A DNA stretch of 28,402 nucleotides. Origin: UMGS1613 sp963616135 (GTDB lineage: Bacteria > Bacillota_I > Bacilli_A > RF39 > UBA660). The stretch is taken from contig CAVEJT010000009.1 of assembly GCA_963616135.1 (NCBI GenBank), forward strand, positions 1 to 28,402, given 5' to 3'. The notes beneath the pieces were generated by a model. That model was not told where the DNA came from, searched no databases, and saw only the letters and a program-made list of their open reading frames with translations. The translations under genes and the position numbers were made by a program. Of the stretch, positions 1 to 8,864 are shown one piece after another (within the stretch, counting starts at the first letter, position 1; each line of letters opens with the position of its first letter).

Positions 1-74
1 AAATCTCTATTATGTTCTTTACAGAAAACAGCTTTAAAAACAGCATCATTTTTTAACTTATAGAATTTAACTAT
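1..74 (-). CDS. Partial Rpn/PD-(D/E)XK nuclease transposase-like gene, apparent ATA start
   Basis: Only the first 24 or so codons are inside the window; the gene runs off the left edge. The reading frame gives VKFYKLKNDAVFKAVF followed by CKEHNRD. This resembles the N-terminus of Rpn-family (PD-(D/E)XK nuclease family transposase) proteins, which typically open with a NDxVFKxxFG-type segment. A perfect AGGAGG lies at 82-87, seven bases before an in-frame ATA (72-74). No ATG, GTG or TTG occurs in this frame between the upstream in-frame TGA and the conserved segment. The start is therefore either a rare ATA initiation or an ATG mutated to ATA. Family assignment rests on a short stretch, so it is tentative. 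Confidence 0.5.
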   Translation of the reverse strand, partial: MVKFYKLKNDAVFKAVFCKEHNRD

Positions 75-130
75 ATAATCACCTCCTCATATATATCATT
101 CTATTTTTTTTCTTGATTTCCTTTTTTTTT

Positions 131-163
131 CATGAAAAAAAGAATTATTTTTTTAATAATTCT
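131..163 (-). terminator. Intrinsic terminator overlapping the end of pflA
   Basis: An inverted repeat AGAATTATT / AATAATTCT (141-149 and 155-163) is followed on the minus strand by a run of T. The pflA stop codon lies within the stem. It would end the ligA-pflB-pflA transcript. Confidence 0.65.
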
Positions 164-864
164 TCTAATTCTTTACATCTATCTTTATCCATATCAGGTA
201 TTCCAGCTAATCTATACTTTATTCCTAATTTTTTATACTTGTCTACACCCATTGTGTGATATGGCAGAAGTTCTATTACATCTACATTTTTAAATTGTTT
301 TATATATTCTTTTAATTTTAATATATATTCCACATTATCATTTATAGTAGGTACTATTACCTGCCTTAACCACAATTTTTTATCTTTTTTTATTACCGAA
401 TCCTTAAAGTAATTAAATTCATCTATAGGTCTTCCAGTAATTTTTTTATAACCTTCTTCATCTAGTGCCTTTATATCTAAAAGTATAAGATCAGTATATT
501 TTAAAATGTCATTTAGTAACTCTTTATTATAACCGGTACCTGATGTATCTAAGCAAGTATGTATTCCAGCTTTTTTACACAGTTTTAACATTTCCAATAA
601 AAATTCAGATTGAACTAATGGTTCCCCGCCAGAAAAAGTTACTCCACCGCCTTGTTCTATATAAGGTCTATATTTTCTTACCATGTCTACTATTTCTTTA
701 GAAGTAACCTTTAAATTTGAAATTTTATCCCAAGTATCTGGATTATGACAAAAACTACATCTAAGATTACATCCCTGCATAAAAACTACAACTCTAATAT
801 TTGGACCATCTCTAAGGCCCATAGTTTCTATTGAATGTATATAACCTTGTTTAAATTCTTTCAT
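145..864 (-). CDS. pflA: Pyruvate formate-lyase activating enzyme (radical SAM)
   Basis: 239 aa, the normal length for a cytosolic PFL activase. The protein uses a [4Fe-4S] cluster and S-adenosylmethionine to abstract hydrogen from the catalytic glycine of pyruvate formate-lyase, creating its glycyl radical. The cluster motif CxxxCxxC is seen as CNLRCSFCHNPDTW near residues 32-45. It is followed by GGGVTFSGGEPL, the glycine-rich SAM-binding segment, and later DLILLDIKA. The ATG overlaps the 3' end of pflB by 14 bases, so the two are translationally coupled and the activase is made with its substrate protein. Its own ribosome site (GTAGGA) is weak, consistent with coupling. Function is confidently assigned from family motifs and context. 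Confidence 0.96.
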   Translation of the reverse strand: MKEFKQGYIHSIETMGLRDGPNIRVVVFMQGCNLRCSFCHNPDTWDKISNLKVTSKEIVDMVRKYRPYIEQGGGVTFSGGEPLVQSEFLLEMLKLCKKAGIHTCLDTSGTGYNKELLNDILKYTDLILLDIKALDEEGYKKITGRPIDEFNYFKDSVIKKDKKLWLRQVIVPTINDNVEYILKLKEYIKQFKNVDVIELLPYHTMGVDKYKKLGIKYRLAGIPDMDKDRCKELEELLKK

Positions 865-3076
865 GGAATGTCCTACTTATTACTTCTTCTTGTTGTTCAC
901 GAGTTAAATGATTAAAGTTTACAGCATATCCAGATACTCTTATTGTAAGATTTGGATATTTTGTAGGATTATTCATAGCTTCAATTAGCATATTTTTATC
1001 TAACACATTTACATTTAAATGATGAGCACCTTGTTTAAAATATCCATCTAATATTTGAATTAAATTATTTACTCTCGCATCATTATCTGCTCCTAATGTA
1101 GTAGGTGTTATTGAGAAAGTATTAGATATACCATCTTGGCAGCATCCTAAATATGGAAGTTTAGCAACTGATGAAAGGGATGCTAAAGCCCCTGATTTAT
1201 CTGCACCTTGCGTTGGATTTGCTCCTGGTGCGAATGGTACTCCAGCTCTTCTTCCATCTGGTGTTGCACCTGTATTTTTACCATATACTACATTCGATGT
1301 GATTGTAAGAAGTGATAATGTTGGATATGCATTTTTATACAATGGATATTTTTTTAATTCTCTATATACCCTTTTTACTAAATTGACTGCAATACTATCT
1401 ACTTTATCATCGTTATTACCATATCTTGGAAAATCAAATTCTACATCAAATGCATTTGTAAGTCCTCTTGAATCTCTTCTAACTCTTACATGTCCTAATT
1501 CTATAGCTGAAAATGAATCAACTACTATTGAAAGTCCAGCAAGTCCAAATGCCATTAAATATTCTGGTTTAGTATCTAGGAAAGCCATTTGACTACTTTC
1601 GTATGCGTATTTATCATGCATATAATGTATTATATTTAATGCATCTACATATATTTTTGCGGTTTTTTTCAACACTTTATCAAATTGTTTAAATACTTCT
1701 TCTAAATTTAAATATTCTCCCTCTAACTCATCTATACCATCTATTACAAGTTCACCAGTTACTTCATCTCTACCACCATTTAAAGCATATAACAATACTT
1801 TAACAAAATTAATTCTGGCTCCAAAAAATTGTGTTTGATGTCCTAAACTCATAGCAGACACGCAGCATGCTATAGCATAATCATTACCATATATAGGTTT
1901 CATTAAATCATCATTTTCAAATTGTAATGTATGTGTTTTTATTGACATTCTACTAGCAAACTCTTTAAAACTTAAAGGAAGTTTTCTACTCCATAAAATA
2001 GTTAAATTAGGTTCTGCTGATTCACCTATATTATTAAGAGTATTTAATATACGGAATGATGTTTTAGTTACAAAAGAATGTTCATCATCCATCATACCAC
2101 CAATAGATTCTGTAACCCAAGTAGGATCACCAGCAAATAACTCATTATATTCTGGAGTTCTTAAATGTCTTACAAGTCTTAACTTAATTACAAATTGATC
2201 TATTAATTCTTGTGCTTCTTCTTCTGTAAGTATCCCTTTATTTATATCTCTTTCAATATAAATATCAAAGAATGCAGTATTTCTTCCAATACTAGTTGCT
2301 GCTCCATTATTTTGCTTAACAGCAGCTAAGTATGCAAAATATGTCCATTGTATTGCTTCACGTGCATTACTAGCAGGTTTGGATACATCAGAATCGTATC
2401 TTAAAGCCATTTTTTTAATAAGTTCTAAGGCTTTAATTTGTTCTGATACATCTTCCCTTAATTGAATAATTGAAACATCAGTAATTTGATTTAATTTATT
2501 TAAATCAGACTTTTTTTGTTCAATTAAAGCATCTGCTCCGTAAAGCGCTAAACGTCTATAATCACCTATAATTCTTCCTCTACCATAAGCATCTGGTAAT
2601 CCAGTAATTAAATGATTATGACGAGCACGTCTTATTTCTGGTGTATATGCATCAAATACTCCATCATTATGTGTTTTTCTAAATTCTATAAACTTATTTT
2701 CTAAATCTTTATCTAAATGAAACCCATAGGCTTCTAAAGATTGTTTAACCATTCTAAATCCACCATATGGATTAACAATTCTCTTTAATGGTTCATCAGT
2801 TTGTAATCCAACTATGACTTCGTTTGATCTATCTATATATCCTGGATTAAAATTATCAATACCACTCATTATATAAGTTTCAACATCAAGTACTCCACTT
2901 ATAGCTTCTTTACTAAGTAATTTCTTACATTTATTCCATACTTTACTAGTCTTTTTACTTATACCAGTTAAAAATGTATCATTACCTGTATATTCTTTGT
3001 AATTACATTCTATAAAATTAGCAACATCTATGCTTTTTTGCCATTTAGTTCCTTTAAATCCTTCCCATTCATTCAT
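851..3076 (-). CDS. pflB: Pyruvate formate-lyase (formate acetyltransferase)
   Basis: 741 aa, close to the usual ~750. This cytosolic glycyl-radical enzyme cleaves pyruvate with CoA to acetyl-CoA and formate under anaerobic conditions. The adjacent catalytic cysteines are visible in ACCVSAMSLG around residues 403-405. The C-terminal glycine-radical motif RVSGYAVNF has its Gly near residue 717. The ATG at 3074-3076 is preceded by a clear AGGAGG (3083-3088) and sits one base after the ligA stop. It is followed by overlapping pflA. It is presumably co-transcribed with ligA from the promoter at 5084-5092, since no separate promoter space exists between them. The pairing of a fermentation enzyme with a replication/repair ligase is unusual but not unprecedented in compact genomes. 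Confidence 0.97.
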   Translation of the reverse strand: MNEWEGFKGTKWQKSIDVANFIECNYKEYTGNDTFLTGISKKTSKVWNKCKKLLSKEAISGVLDVETYIMSGIDNFNPGYIDRSNEVIVGLQTDEPLKRIVNPYGGFRMVKQSLEAYGFHLDKDLENKFIEFRKTHNDGVFDAYTPEIRRARHNHLITGLPDAYGRGRIIGDYRRLALYGADALIEQKKSDLNKLNQITDVSIIQLREDVSEQIKALELIKKMALRYDSDVSKPASNAREAIQWTYFAYLAAVKQNNGAATSIGRNTAFFDIYIERDINKGILTEEEAQELIDQFVIKLRLVRHLRTPEYNELFAGDPTWVTESIGGMMDDEHSFVTKTSFRILNTLNNIGESAEPNLTILWSRKLPLSFKEFASRMSIKTHTLQFENDDLMKPIYGNDYAIACCVSAMSLGHQTQFFGARINFVKVLLYALNGGRDEVTGELVIDGIDELEGEYLNLEEVFKQFDKVLKKTAKIYVDALNIIHYMHDKYAYESSQMAFLDTKPEYLMAFGLAGLSIVVDSFSAIELGHVRVRRDSRGLTNAFDVEFDFPRYGNNDDKVDSIAVNLVKRVYRELKKYPLYKNAYPTLSLLTITSNVVYGKNTGATPDGRRAGVPFAPGANPTQGADKSGALASLSSVAKLPYLGCCQDGISNTFSITPTTLGADNDARVNNLIQILDGYFKQGAHHLNVNVLDKNMLIEAMNNPTKYPNLTIRVSGYAVNFNHLTREQQEEVISRTFHERI

Positions 3077-3077
3077 A

Positions 3078-5066
3078 TTAAATCCTCCTACTTTTTTCTA
3101 TAAATTCATCTTCATTCCAAATAGTAACACCAAGTTTTACTGCATCATCATATTTACTACCTGGAGATTGTCCTACTATTACAACATCTGTTTTTTTACT
3201 AACAGAACTTGTATTTTTCCCACCTAATCTTTCGATTAATTCTTTAGCATCATTTCTTGACATACCATTAAGTGTTCCTGTAAGGACAAAAGTACGATTA
3301 TTAAATAATTCATTTATATTTTTTTCTTTACTTATAAAATTCATATTTAAATCATAACTCTTTAATTTATTTATTAATTCAATATTTTTATTATCACTAA
3401 AATAATTTACTATACTAGTTGCAATACCAGTACCTACATCAGGTATATTTGATAAATTTTCTACATCACTTTCTATTAATTTATCAATATTACCAAAATA
3501 TTCACTAAGTATATAAGCTGTTTTTTTACCAACATGCTTTATACCTAATCCAAATATTAATTTTTCTAAAGAATTTTTCTTACTATTTTCTATATTAATT
3601 AAAAGATTATTTATACTTTTTTCTCCAAAGCCTTCTAATTCCATTAAATCTTCTTTATAATTTTTTAAATTATAATATGCATCAATAGATTTTAAAAATC
3701 CCATATTATAAAAATCTTCTACTATTCTTTCTCCAAATCCTTCTATATTCATAGCATCCCTAGAAGAAAAATGTATAAGTCCCTCTATATTTCTAGCATC
3801 ACAATTAGGATTTGTACAAAAATAAGCAACTTCATCTTCTTTCTTTGAAAGTTTAGTACCACATATAGGGCAGTTTTCTATCATTTCAAAAGGTAATTCA
3901 CTACCAGTTCTTCTTTCTTTTTTTACCTCTACTACTTCTGGAATAATTTCTCCTGCTTTTCTAATTGATACAATATCCCCAATTCTAACATCTTTTTCTT
4001 TTATGTAATCTTGATTATTTAATGTAGCGCTTCTAACTATACTACCCGCAAGTCTTACTGGATCTAAATCTGCTCTTGGAGTAATTTTACCAGTTCTTCC
4101 TACACAAAATTCAATATCTTTTACCTTAGTTAGTACTTCTTCAGCAGGAAATTTGTATGCAATTGCCCACTTTGGAACTTTAGCAGTTACTCCTAGTTTT
4201 CTTTGATCATTATAATTATTTACTTTTATTACAATACCATCTATTTCATATGGTAATTCTTTTCTTTGTTTATCCCAATAATTTATATATTCCATTACAG
4301 CATCAATAGAATCTACTAAAACTATATTAGGATTTACTGTAAAAGTTAACTTTTTCATAAATTCTAAAGAATCATATTGATTTGATAAATTATACTTATC
4401 TGGTTCTGGTATGTGATACATAAATGTTGATAAATTTCTTGAAGAAGCTATTTTACTATCTAGTTGTCTTACTGATCCAGCTGCTGCATTTCTAGGATTA
4501 GCAAATTCTTTTTCATTTTTTTCTCTTCTTTCTTTATTTAAACTTTCGAAAGAAGATTTAGGCATATATATTTCTCCTCTTACTTCAATATCTATATCCT
4601 CTGGAAGAGATAATGGAACATTCTTTATTGTTCTTACATTGTGTGTTATATCTTCACCAACAGTTCCATCTCCTCTAGTGGCTCCTCTTACAAGACGTCC
4701 ATTTTTATATAACAAAGAAACACTTAATCCATCTATTTTAAGTTCACATACATACTTAGGATTAGGTACTATTTTTCTTACTTTTTCATCAAAGGCAATA
4801 ACCTCTTCTTCATTAAAAATATCACCTAAACTCATCATAGGTATTTCATGAGTAACTTTTTTAAATTCACTTATAACTTCAGTACCTATCTTAACTGTAG
4901 GAGAATCACTTCTTACAAGTGAAGGATTTTGAGTTTCAAGACGGATTAATTCATCCATTAATGAATCATATTCTTGATCTGTAATAGTTGGATTATCTAA
5001 TGCATAATACTCATAACTTGCTTTATTTAAAAGTTTTACTAATTCATCAATTCGTTTCTCTATCAT
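3078..5066 (-). CDS. ligA: NAD-dependent DNA ligase
   Basis: 662 aa, normal length. It seals nicks during replication and repair using NAD+ as adenylate donor. Domain order is complete. An N-terminal Ia domain (residues 1-65) includes the ALDNPTITDQEYDSL segment. The nucleotidyltransferase domain carries the active lysine in ELKIDG (Lys about residue 110). An OB fold and a Cys4 zinc finger (CPICG ... CTNPNC, about 395-420) follow, then helix-hairpin-helix repeats, including FGLGIKHVGKKTA. A C-terminal BRCT domain (about 588-662) contains FVLTGTL. The ATG has an AGGTGAG ribosome site five bases upstream. First gene of the ligA-pflB-pflA unit. Confidence 0.97.
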   Translation of the reverse strand: MIEKRIDELVKLLNKASYEYYALDNPTITDQEYDSLMDELIRLETQNPSLVRSDSPTVKIGTEVISEFKKVTHEIPMMSLGDIFNEEEVIAFDEKVRKIVPNPKYVCELKIDGLSVSLLYKNGRLVRGATRGDGTVGEDITHNVRTIKNVPLSLPEDIDIEVRGEIYMPKSSFESLNKERREKNEKEFANPRNAAAGSVRQLDSKIASSRNLSTFMYHIPEPDKYNLSNQYDSLEFMKKLTFTVNPNIVLVDSIDAVMEYINYWDKQRKELPYEIDGIVIKVNNYNDQRKLGVTAKVPKWAIAYKFPAEEVLTKVKDIEFCVGRTGKITPRADLDPVRLAGSIVRSATLNNQDYIKEKDVRIGDIVSIRKAGEIIPEVVEVKKERRTGSELPFEMIENCPICGTKLSKKEDEVAYFCTNPNCDARNIEGLIHFSSRDAMNIEGFGERIVEDFYNMGFLKSIDAYYNLKNYKEDLMELEGFGEKSINNLLINIENSKKNSLEKLIFGLGIKHVGKKTAYILSEYFGNIDKLIESDVENLSNIPDVGTGIATSIVNYFSDNKNIELINKLKSYDLNMNFISKEKNINELFNNRTFVLTGTLNGMSRNDAKELIERLGGKNTSSVSKKTDVVIVGQSPGSKYDDAVKLGVTIWNEDEFIEKSRRI

Positions 5067-5083
5067 AATCTCACCTATTTTTT

Positions 5084-5092
5084 ATTATATCA
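5084..5092 (-). promoter_or_regulatory. Extended -10 promoter for ligA-pflB-pflA
   Basis: On the minus strand the sequence TGATATAAT is an extended -10 element (TGnTATAAT), 18 bases upstream of the ligA ATG. No good -35 is visible 17 bases further up, as expected for an extended -10 promoter. It lies just after the terminator-like hairpin at 5112-5142. Confidence 0.55.
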
Positions 5093-5111
5093 TATTTAAG
5101 AGCACTTTACA

Positions 5112-5142
5112 CTAAAAAACCAATTAAAATTACTTTAATTGG
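5112..5142 (-). terminator. Terminator-like hairpin upstream of ligA
   Basis: The stem CCAATTAAA / TTTAATTGG (5120-5128 and 5134-5142) is followed on the minus strand by TTTTTTAG. It is a second barrier between the coiled-coil gene and the ligA promoter, or a backup terminator for the prsA operon. Confidence 0.5.
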
Positions 5143-5212
5143 CATTTATTACACTTTAAATTTTTATACATTTTTTGATTTGTGTTACTAGTGTTTTAGA
5201 ATTATATTTAAA

Positions 5213-5251
5213 AATATAAAAATTGATATGTTCATTCGAACATACCAATTT
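5213..5251 (-). terminator. Intrinsic terminator of the prsA/coiled-coil operon
   Basis: A 14-bp stem with one mismatch has arms at 5220-5233 and 5238-5251 and a 4-base loop ATTC. On the minus strand it is followed by TTTTTATATTTT. It lies about 35 bases after the stop codon of the coiled-coil gene. Confidence 0.75.
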
Positions 5252-5284
5252 GTCAACAGTCTGAGACTATCAAAACAGTCTTAA

Positions 5285-6937
5285 TTATTTAATATAGTTT
5301 CTATCTCTTAACCAAGTTATTACAAATTCCATTTTTTGTTTATCAGTTAATCCAGAATTTGTTTGCCAATTATTTACATAAGCACGTGTTAAATCATCTA
5401 TTATAGCATCATTTATTTGAGCAAGATTATTTTGAGATAAAATTGAATCTAATTTTGCAGTAATAGCTGTATTAGCTGTTCTTTGATCAGTTATTAAAGT
5501 ATTAACCATACTTTCTACATTTGATACTTTTTCTAATATTAAATTTGTTCTTCCAAATAATGTAGTATCAGTAGTGGCATCACTATATTCACCTATTTTA
5601 CTAGATAAGGAACTTACATCACCTTTAATACTTGAAACATCACTTGATAATGTACTTAAATTATTTGATACATTTGTCATCAAAGTTGATAAATCAGTTT
5701 GAATATCATTTACTTTTGAAAGTGATGCTTTAGCTATTCCAAATAAGGTATTGTTAGTTGTATCTGTATTTGTTCCTATTTTATTTGTATTTATAGCATC
5801 TATTAATATTTGTATTCCATCTACTTTATTATTTAATGTAGTTGATTTTCTTTCAATTAAATCAGCCAAATTTTTTTGAATATTCTCTGCCACATTTGCT
5901 AAATTTTTTTGGATACTTTCTGCTACAATTGTTAAATTTGTTTCAAGTTCACTTGCTTTTGTTCCAACTGCACTTATTATTGTATTTTTGTTAGACTCTA
6001 AATCATTTGATAATTGTGTTAAAGTGTCATCTACAGTATCAAATCTTCTTGTCATTAAATTTGAAATTGAATTTCTTGTCGTATTTATGTTTGAGTTAAT
6101 TGAGTTTCTTGTTGCATTTACGTTTGAATTAATTGAGTTTCTTGTTGCATTTATATTTGAGTTAATTGAATTTCTTGTTGCATTTATATTTGAGTTAATT
6201 GAGTTTCTTGTTGCATTTATGTTTGAGTTAATTGAGTTTCTTGTTGCATTTACGTTTGAATTAATTGAGTTTCTTGTTGCATTTATATTTGAGTTAATTG
6301 AATTTCTTGTTGCATTTATATTTGAGTTAATTGAGTTTCTTGTTGCATTTATGTTTGAGTTAATTGAGTTTCTTGTTGCATTTACGTTTGAATTAATTGA
6401 GTTTCTTGTTGCATTTATATTTGAGTTAATTGAATTTCTTGTTGCATTTATATTTGAGTTAATTGAGTTTCTTGTTGCATTTATGTTTGAGTTAATTGAG
6501 TTTCTTGAATTATCAATATTCTCATTTATAGAATTCTTAGCTTCATTAATTTCTTTTGTTAGTTCTTTTTCTGCTTCATCAACATTTTTATTTATTGATT
6601 CAGTAGAATCTTTTATATCTTTTTTTATTTCATTTTCTGCACTTACTATTTTACTGTAAGTTGAGTAAAAATATTTTTCTTGATTTGAACCTAGATTTGA
6701 TAGTGTTGTATCTTTTTTATCTAAATCCTCAAGAATTTCGTCAGTTAAACTTTTATTATTATCTTTAATATTTGTAGTATTTTTCTTCATATTATCTAAT
6801 ATTTCATTAGAAGTTGAAGGCATATACTTAAATTCTCTAAATATTAAAAGTCCTACACCAACTAGAATAACTGCTACTATTGCTGTAATAGTTATTCCTA
6901 ATGCTTTATTTGTTCCTTTTGTCTTTGTTTTTACCAT
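5285..6937 (-). CDS. Membrane-anchored hendecad-repeat coiled-coil protein
   Basis: 550 aa, no enzyme motif recognised. A basic N-terminus (MVKTKTKGTNK) is followed by one membrane segment (about residues 13-34, ITITAIVAVILVGVGLLIF). The rest is long, polar and helical, consistent with an N-in, C-out surface or periplasm-facing rod. Residues about 144-287 are 13 tandem copies of an 11-residue unit, NATRNSINSNI with I/V changes. An 11-residue period is a hendecad, which favours a nearly straight or right-handed coiled coil. Further heptad-like stretches flank it (SNVSSLSSKI-type). The last 60 residues contain a small predicted globular end (LTDKQKMEFVITWLRDRNYIK). It lies 23 bases after prsA and probably shares its transcript, suggesting an envelope role. 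Start: ATG with an AGAAGGAG ribosome site. Function unknown; a stalk, spacer or envelope tether is inference. Confidence 0.85.
   Translation of the reverse strand: MVKTKTKGTNKALGITITAIVAVILVGVGLLIFREFKYMPSTSNEILDNMKKNTTNIKDNNKSLTDEILEDLDKKDTTLSNLGSNQEKYFYSTYSKIVSAENEIKKDIKDSTESINKNVDEAEKELTKEINEAKNSINENIDNSRNSINSNINATRNSINSNINATRNSINSNINATRNSINSNVNATRNSINSNINATRNSINSNINATRNSINSNINATRNSINSNVNATRNSINSNINATRNSINSNINATRNSINSNINATRNSINSNVNATRNSINSNINTTRNSISNLMTRRFDTVDDTLTQLSNDLESNKNTIISAVGTKASELETNLTIVAESIQKNLANVAENIQKNLADLIERKSTTLNNKVDGIQILIDAINTNKIGTNTDTTNNTLFGIAKASLSKVNDIQTDLSTLMTNVSNNLSTLSSDVSSIKGDVSSLSSKIGEYSDATTDTTLFGRTNLILEKVSNVESMVNTLITDQRTANTAITAKLDSILSQNNLAQINDAIIDDLTRAYVNNWQTNSGLTDKQKMEFVITWLRDRNYIK
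6079..6506. repeat. 33-bp tandem repeats in 132-bp higher-order units
   Basis: Thirteen in-frame 33-bp units encode the hendecads. Twelve of them fall into three identical 132-bp blocks: 6111-6242, 6243-6374 and 6375-6506. Each block has four unit variants in the same order (distinguished by TACG, TATA, TATA with GAG, and TATG at the variable positions). A diverged unit (GTCGTATTTATG...) precedes at 6079-6110 and a degenerate one follows at 6507. The blocks being identical while units inside them differ shows recent duplication of a four-unit block. Confidence 0.95.
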
Positions 6938-6960
6938 AAAACATACTCCTTCTCTTATAA

Positions 6961-8076
6961 CTATATTTTTTTGTAAGCATCATGATAGATTATTTTTAAA
7001 TCATCTAGGGTATCATTCAATGCTTTTAGAGCTTTTGCTTCTCTTAAAGTGTCAATGTATTCATCAAACTTGCTATCGTCTAATTCTAATTTTTTTATTA
7101 TATGAAAAGCATATTTTGTTTGAATAACATTGCTTATCTCATTTATTTCTAGTTTCTCTATAGCCTGTTCCAATTCAGTTAATAACTCACCTTTTTTATA
7201 ATAAACATAATAAGGTGGTTCCTTATCCTCTGCATCTTCACTATATTTTTTTATTAAGTCTTCAAATTTGGCACCTTCAACAGCCATAGAATAAATTGTA
7301 TTTATCAATGTCTTTTTTTGGTTGATTACCGTATCTGATAAACTTTTTCTAGTTTCCATATCTATTGTAGTTAAAATAACTTGTTCAATTTTATAATACT
7401 CATTTTTATAACTTTTTTTAGCACTCTCTAACTCTTCTTCAGTCAAATCATATCTCTTACCTTCTCCATATAGTTTTTTTAAAATTTTGCTATATAGTTT
7501 ATCAACTTGAGCCATTTTATCATATGATTTTTCTGATGTTCCATTATCTTTTAATGCCTTTTTAAATTTATTTTTACCGCCTAATTTTTTTATAAAACTT
7601 TGTTTTTCACTAGCTATTTCATCAAAATCTTTTTGATCAAGTTCTATATTGTTATCATAAGCAAATTGTTTTATTGCAGCTGCTGTCTTTATTTCAGTAA
7701 GTGCGAGTCCCTTTAGATAATCTCCAACAGTAATATTGTTTTCAGAATCTAACTCTACTTTCAAATTTTCATTTGATGCATTTGCATTCTCCATACCAAA
7801 ATAGTCATATTTTACAGAATAAAAATAAACCATAAAATCACTTCTTGTATAGTTTTCGTTATTAATAGTTATTACCTTCTCATTAAGTTTAGATTTATTT
7901 AAATAAAACAGTCCTAATAGAAGAGATAATAATGCAATTAATATGCATATTACTGTTAATAAAACAGCCTTTTTATGAGTACATAAGAAACCTATAAATT
8001 TAGTAAAGATATTTTTCTTTGAAACACCCTTCTTTGTTTCTTTTACACTTATTACTTTATTTTTCTTAGTTGCCAT
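6961..8076 (-). CDS. prsA: Membrane-anchored PrsA/SurA-like parvulin-type foldase
   Basis: 371 aa. A Lys-rich N-terminus precedes one membrane segment (about residues 34-59, VLLTVICILIALLSLLLGLFYL), with no lipobox cysteine. It is therefore a signal-anchored rather than lipoprotein PrsA. Residues about 70-220 resemble the SurA/PrsA N-terminal chaperone domain (NYTRSDFMVYFYSVKYDYFG). Residues about 225-340 resemble a parvulin PPIase domain, ending in the typical IQTKYAFHIIKKLE. PrsA proteins help fold exported proteins, notably penicillin-binding proteins. Here it lies directly downstream of a PBP gene, which fits. It has its own promoter (8134-8162). The coiled-coil protein follows after 23 bases. 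Whether the PPIase is active cannot be judged by eye. Confidence 0.8.
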   Translation of the reverse strand: MATKKNKVISVKETKKGVSKKNIFTKFIGFLCTHKKAVLLTVICILIALLSLLLGLFYLNKSKLNEKVITINNENYTRSDFMVYFYSVKYDYFGMENANASNENLKVELDSENNITVGDYLKGLALTEIKTAAAIKQFAYDNNIELDQKDFDEIASEKQSFIKKLGGKNKFKKALKDNGTSEKSYDKMAQVDKLYSKILKKLYGEGKRYDLTEEELESAKKSYKNEYYKIEQVILTTIDMETRKSLSDTVINQKKTLINTIYSMAVEGAKFEDLIKKYSEDAEDKEPPYYVYYKKGELLTELEQAIEKLEINEISNVIQTKYAFHIIKKLELDDSKFDEYIDTLREAKALKALNDTLDDLKIIYHDAYKKI

Positions 8077-8133
8077 ATTCTTACACCCCCTAGCATAGTG
8101 ATTAATACTACAACCTTAGTAATAATATAATCT

Positions 8134-8162
8134 ATTTTATTTAATTTTAATTTTTTTGTCAA
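8134..8162 (-). promoter_or_regulatory. Sigma-A-type promoter for prsA
   Basis: Minus strand: consensus -35 TTGACA (8157-8162), 17-base spacer, -10 TAAAAT (8134-8139). It lies about 60 bases upstream of the prsA ATG, which itself follows an AGGGGGTG ribosome site. So prsA expression does not depend on the interrupted PBP gene above it. Confidence 0.75.
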
Positions 8163-8195
8163 TATATATTAACAATTTTTTAATTTTTGTAAGAT

Positions 8196-8864
8196 TTATT
8201 CATTTAGCAAAAGTCTAATAGTTTCTCCTTCATATACAAATTCTTTACTACTTGGTGATTGATATGTTACTACATTACCACTTCCACTATATTCTACTTT
8301 AAAATTTTTTAAAAGTTTTGTGGCTTCACTTACACTCATTCCAACTACATTTGGTACTTCATAATATTGTTTATCTAAATACATATATTCCCTTTCTATT
8401 GCATTATCTCGTCTTTTTATATCTAGTATATCAATTGCACTTTGAAGCACACTTTTAGCTATAGGAGCAGCTATTGTTCCACCATATTGTGTTATACCTT
8501 TAGCATTATCAACAGCAACATACACAATTACTTCTGGATCATCTGCTGGTAAAAATCCTATAAAACTTGTAATATAATTTCCACTTAAATAAGATCCATT
8601 AACAGCTTTTTGAGCAGTACCTGTTTTACCTCCTACTCTATATCCTCCAATATATGCATTATGACCTGTTCCTCTTGCTACTACACTTTCTAAAGCATAT
8701 CTTACTTTAGCACTTGTATCATCACTTAATACCTTTCTAACTATTGTAGGTTTATTTTCAAGTATTACACTATTTGTCTCTGGTTCATTTAAACTTTTAA
8801 CTATAAATGGTTTATATAGTATACCACCATTAATAGCCGCACTAACAGCTGTTATTTGTTGTAT
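8196..8864 (-). pseudogene. C-terminal fragment of an interrupted class B PBP (KTG box and PASTA domain)
   Basis: This is the 3' part of the gene whose 5' part is at 15223-16464. The frame begins at the junction as IQQITAVSAAINGG, open back only to a TAG at 8871-8873 in element DNA. It encodes the end of the transpeptidase domain, including the third active-site motif GGKTGTAQK, then PLAD-type ITSFIGFLPADDPEV. It ends with one PASTA domain (VPNVVGMSVSEATKLL ... GETIRLLLNE). It lacks a start codon before the KTG box; an internal start at 8525 would give only a fragment without active site. Joined to the N-terminal part it makes a 635-residue protein, the size expected for PBP2x/SpoVD-type enzymes. 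In the integrated state it should be non-functional. Confidence 0.9.

Noticed and set aside
6079..6506. Regular 33-bp repeats as a CRISPR array
   Set aside because: The units are contiguous with no spacers and keep one reading frame encoding an 11-residue protein repeat.
5988..6659. Plus-strand 223-codon frame with FELIEFLVAFI repeats
   Set aside because: It is the antisense image of the in-frame coiled-coil repeat; it has no ribosome site, and every accepted gene is on the minus strand.
8196..8525. A separate 109-aa PASTA protein starting at 8525
   Set aside because: The frame continues upstream through the KTG box to the element junction and completes the PBP at 15223-16464; 8525 is internal and has no ribosome site.
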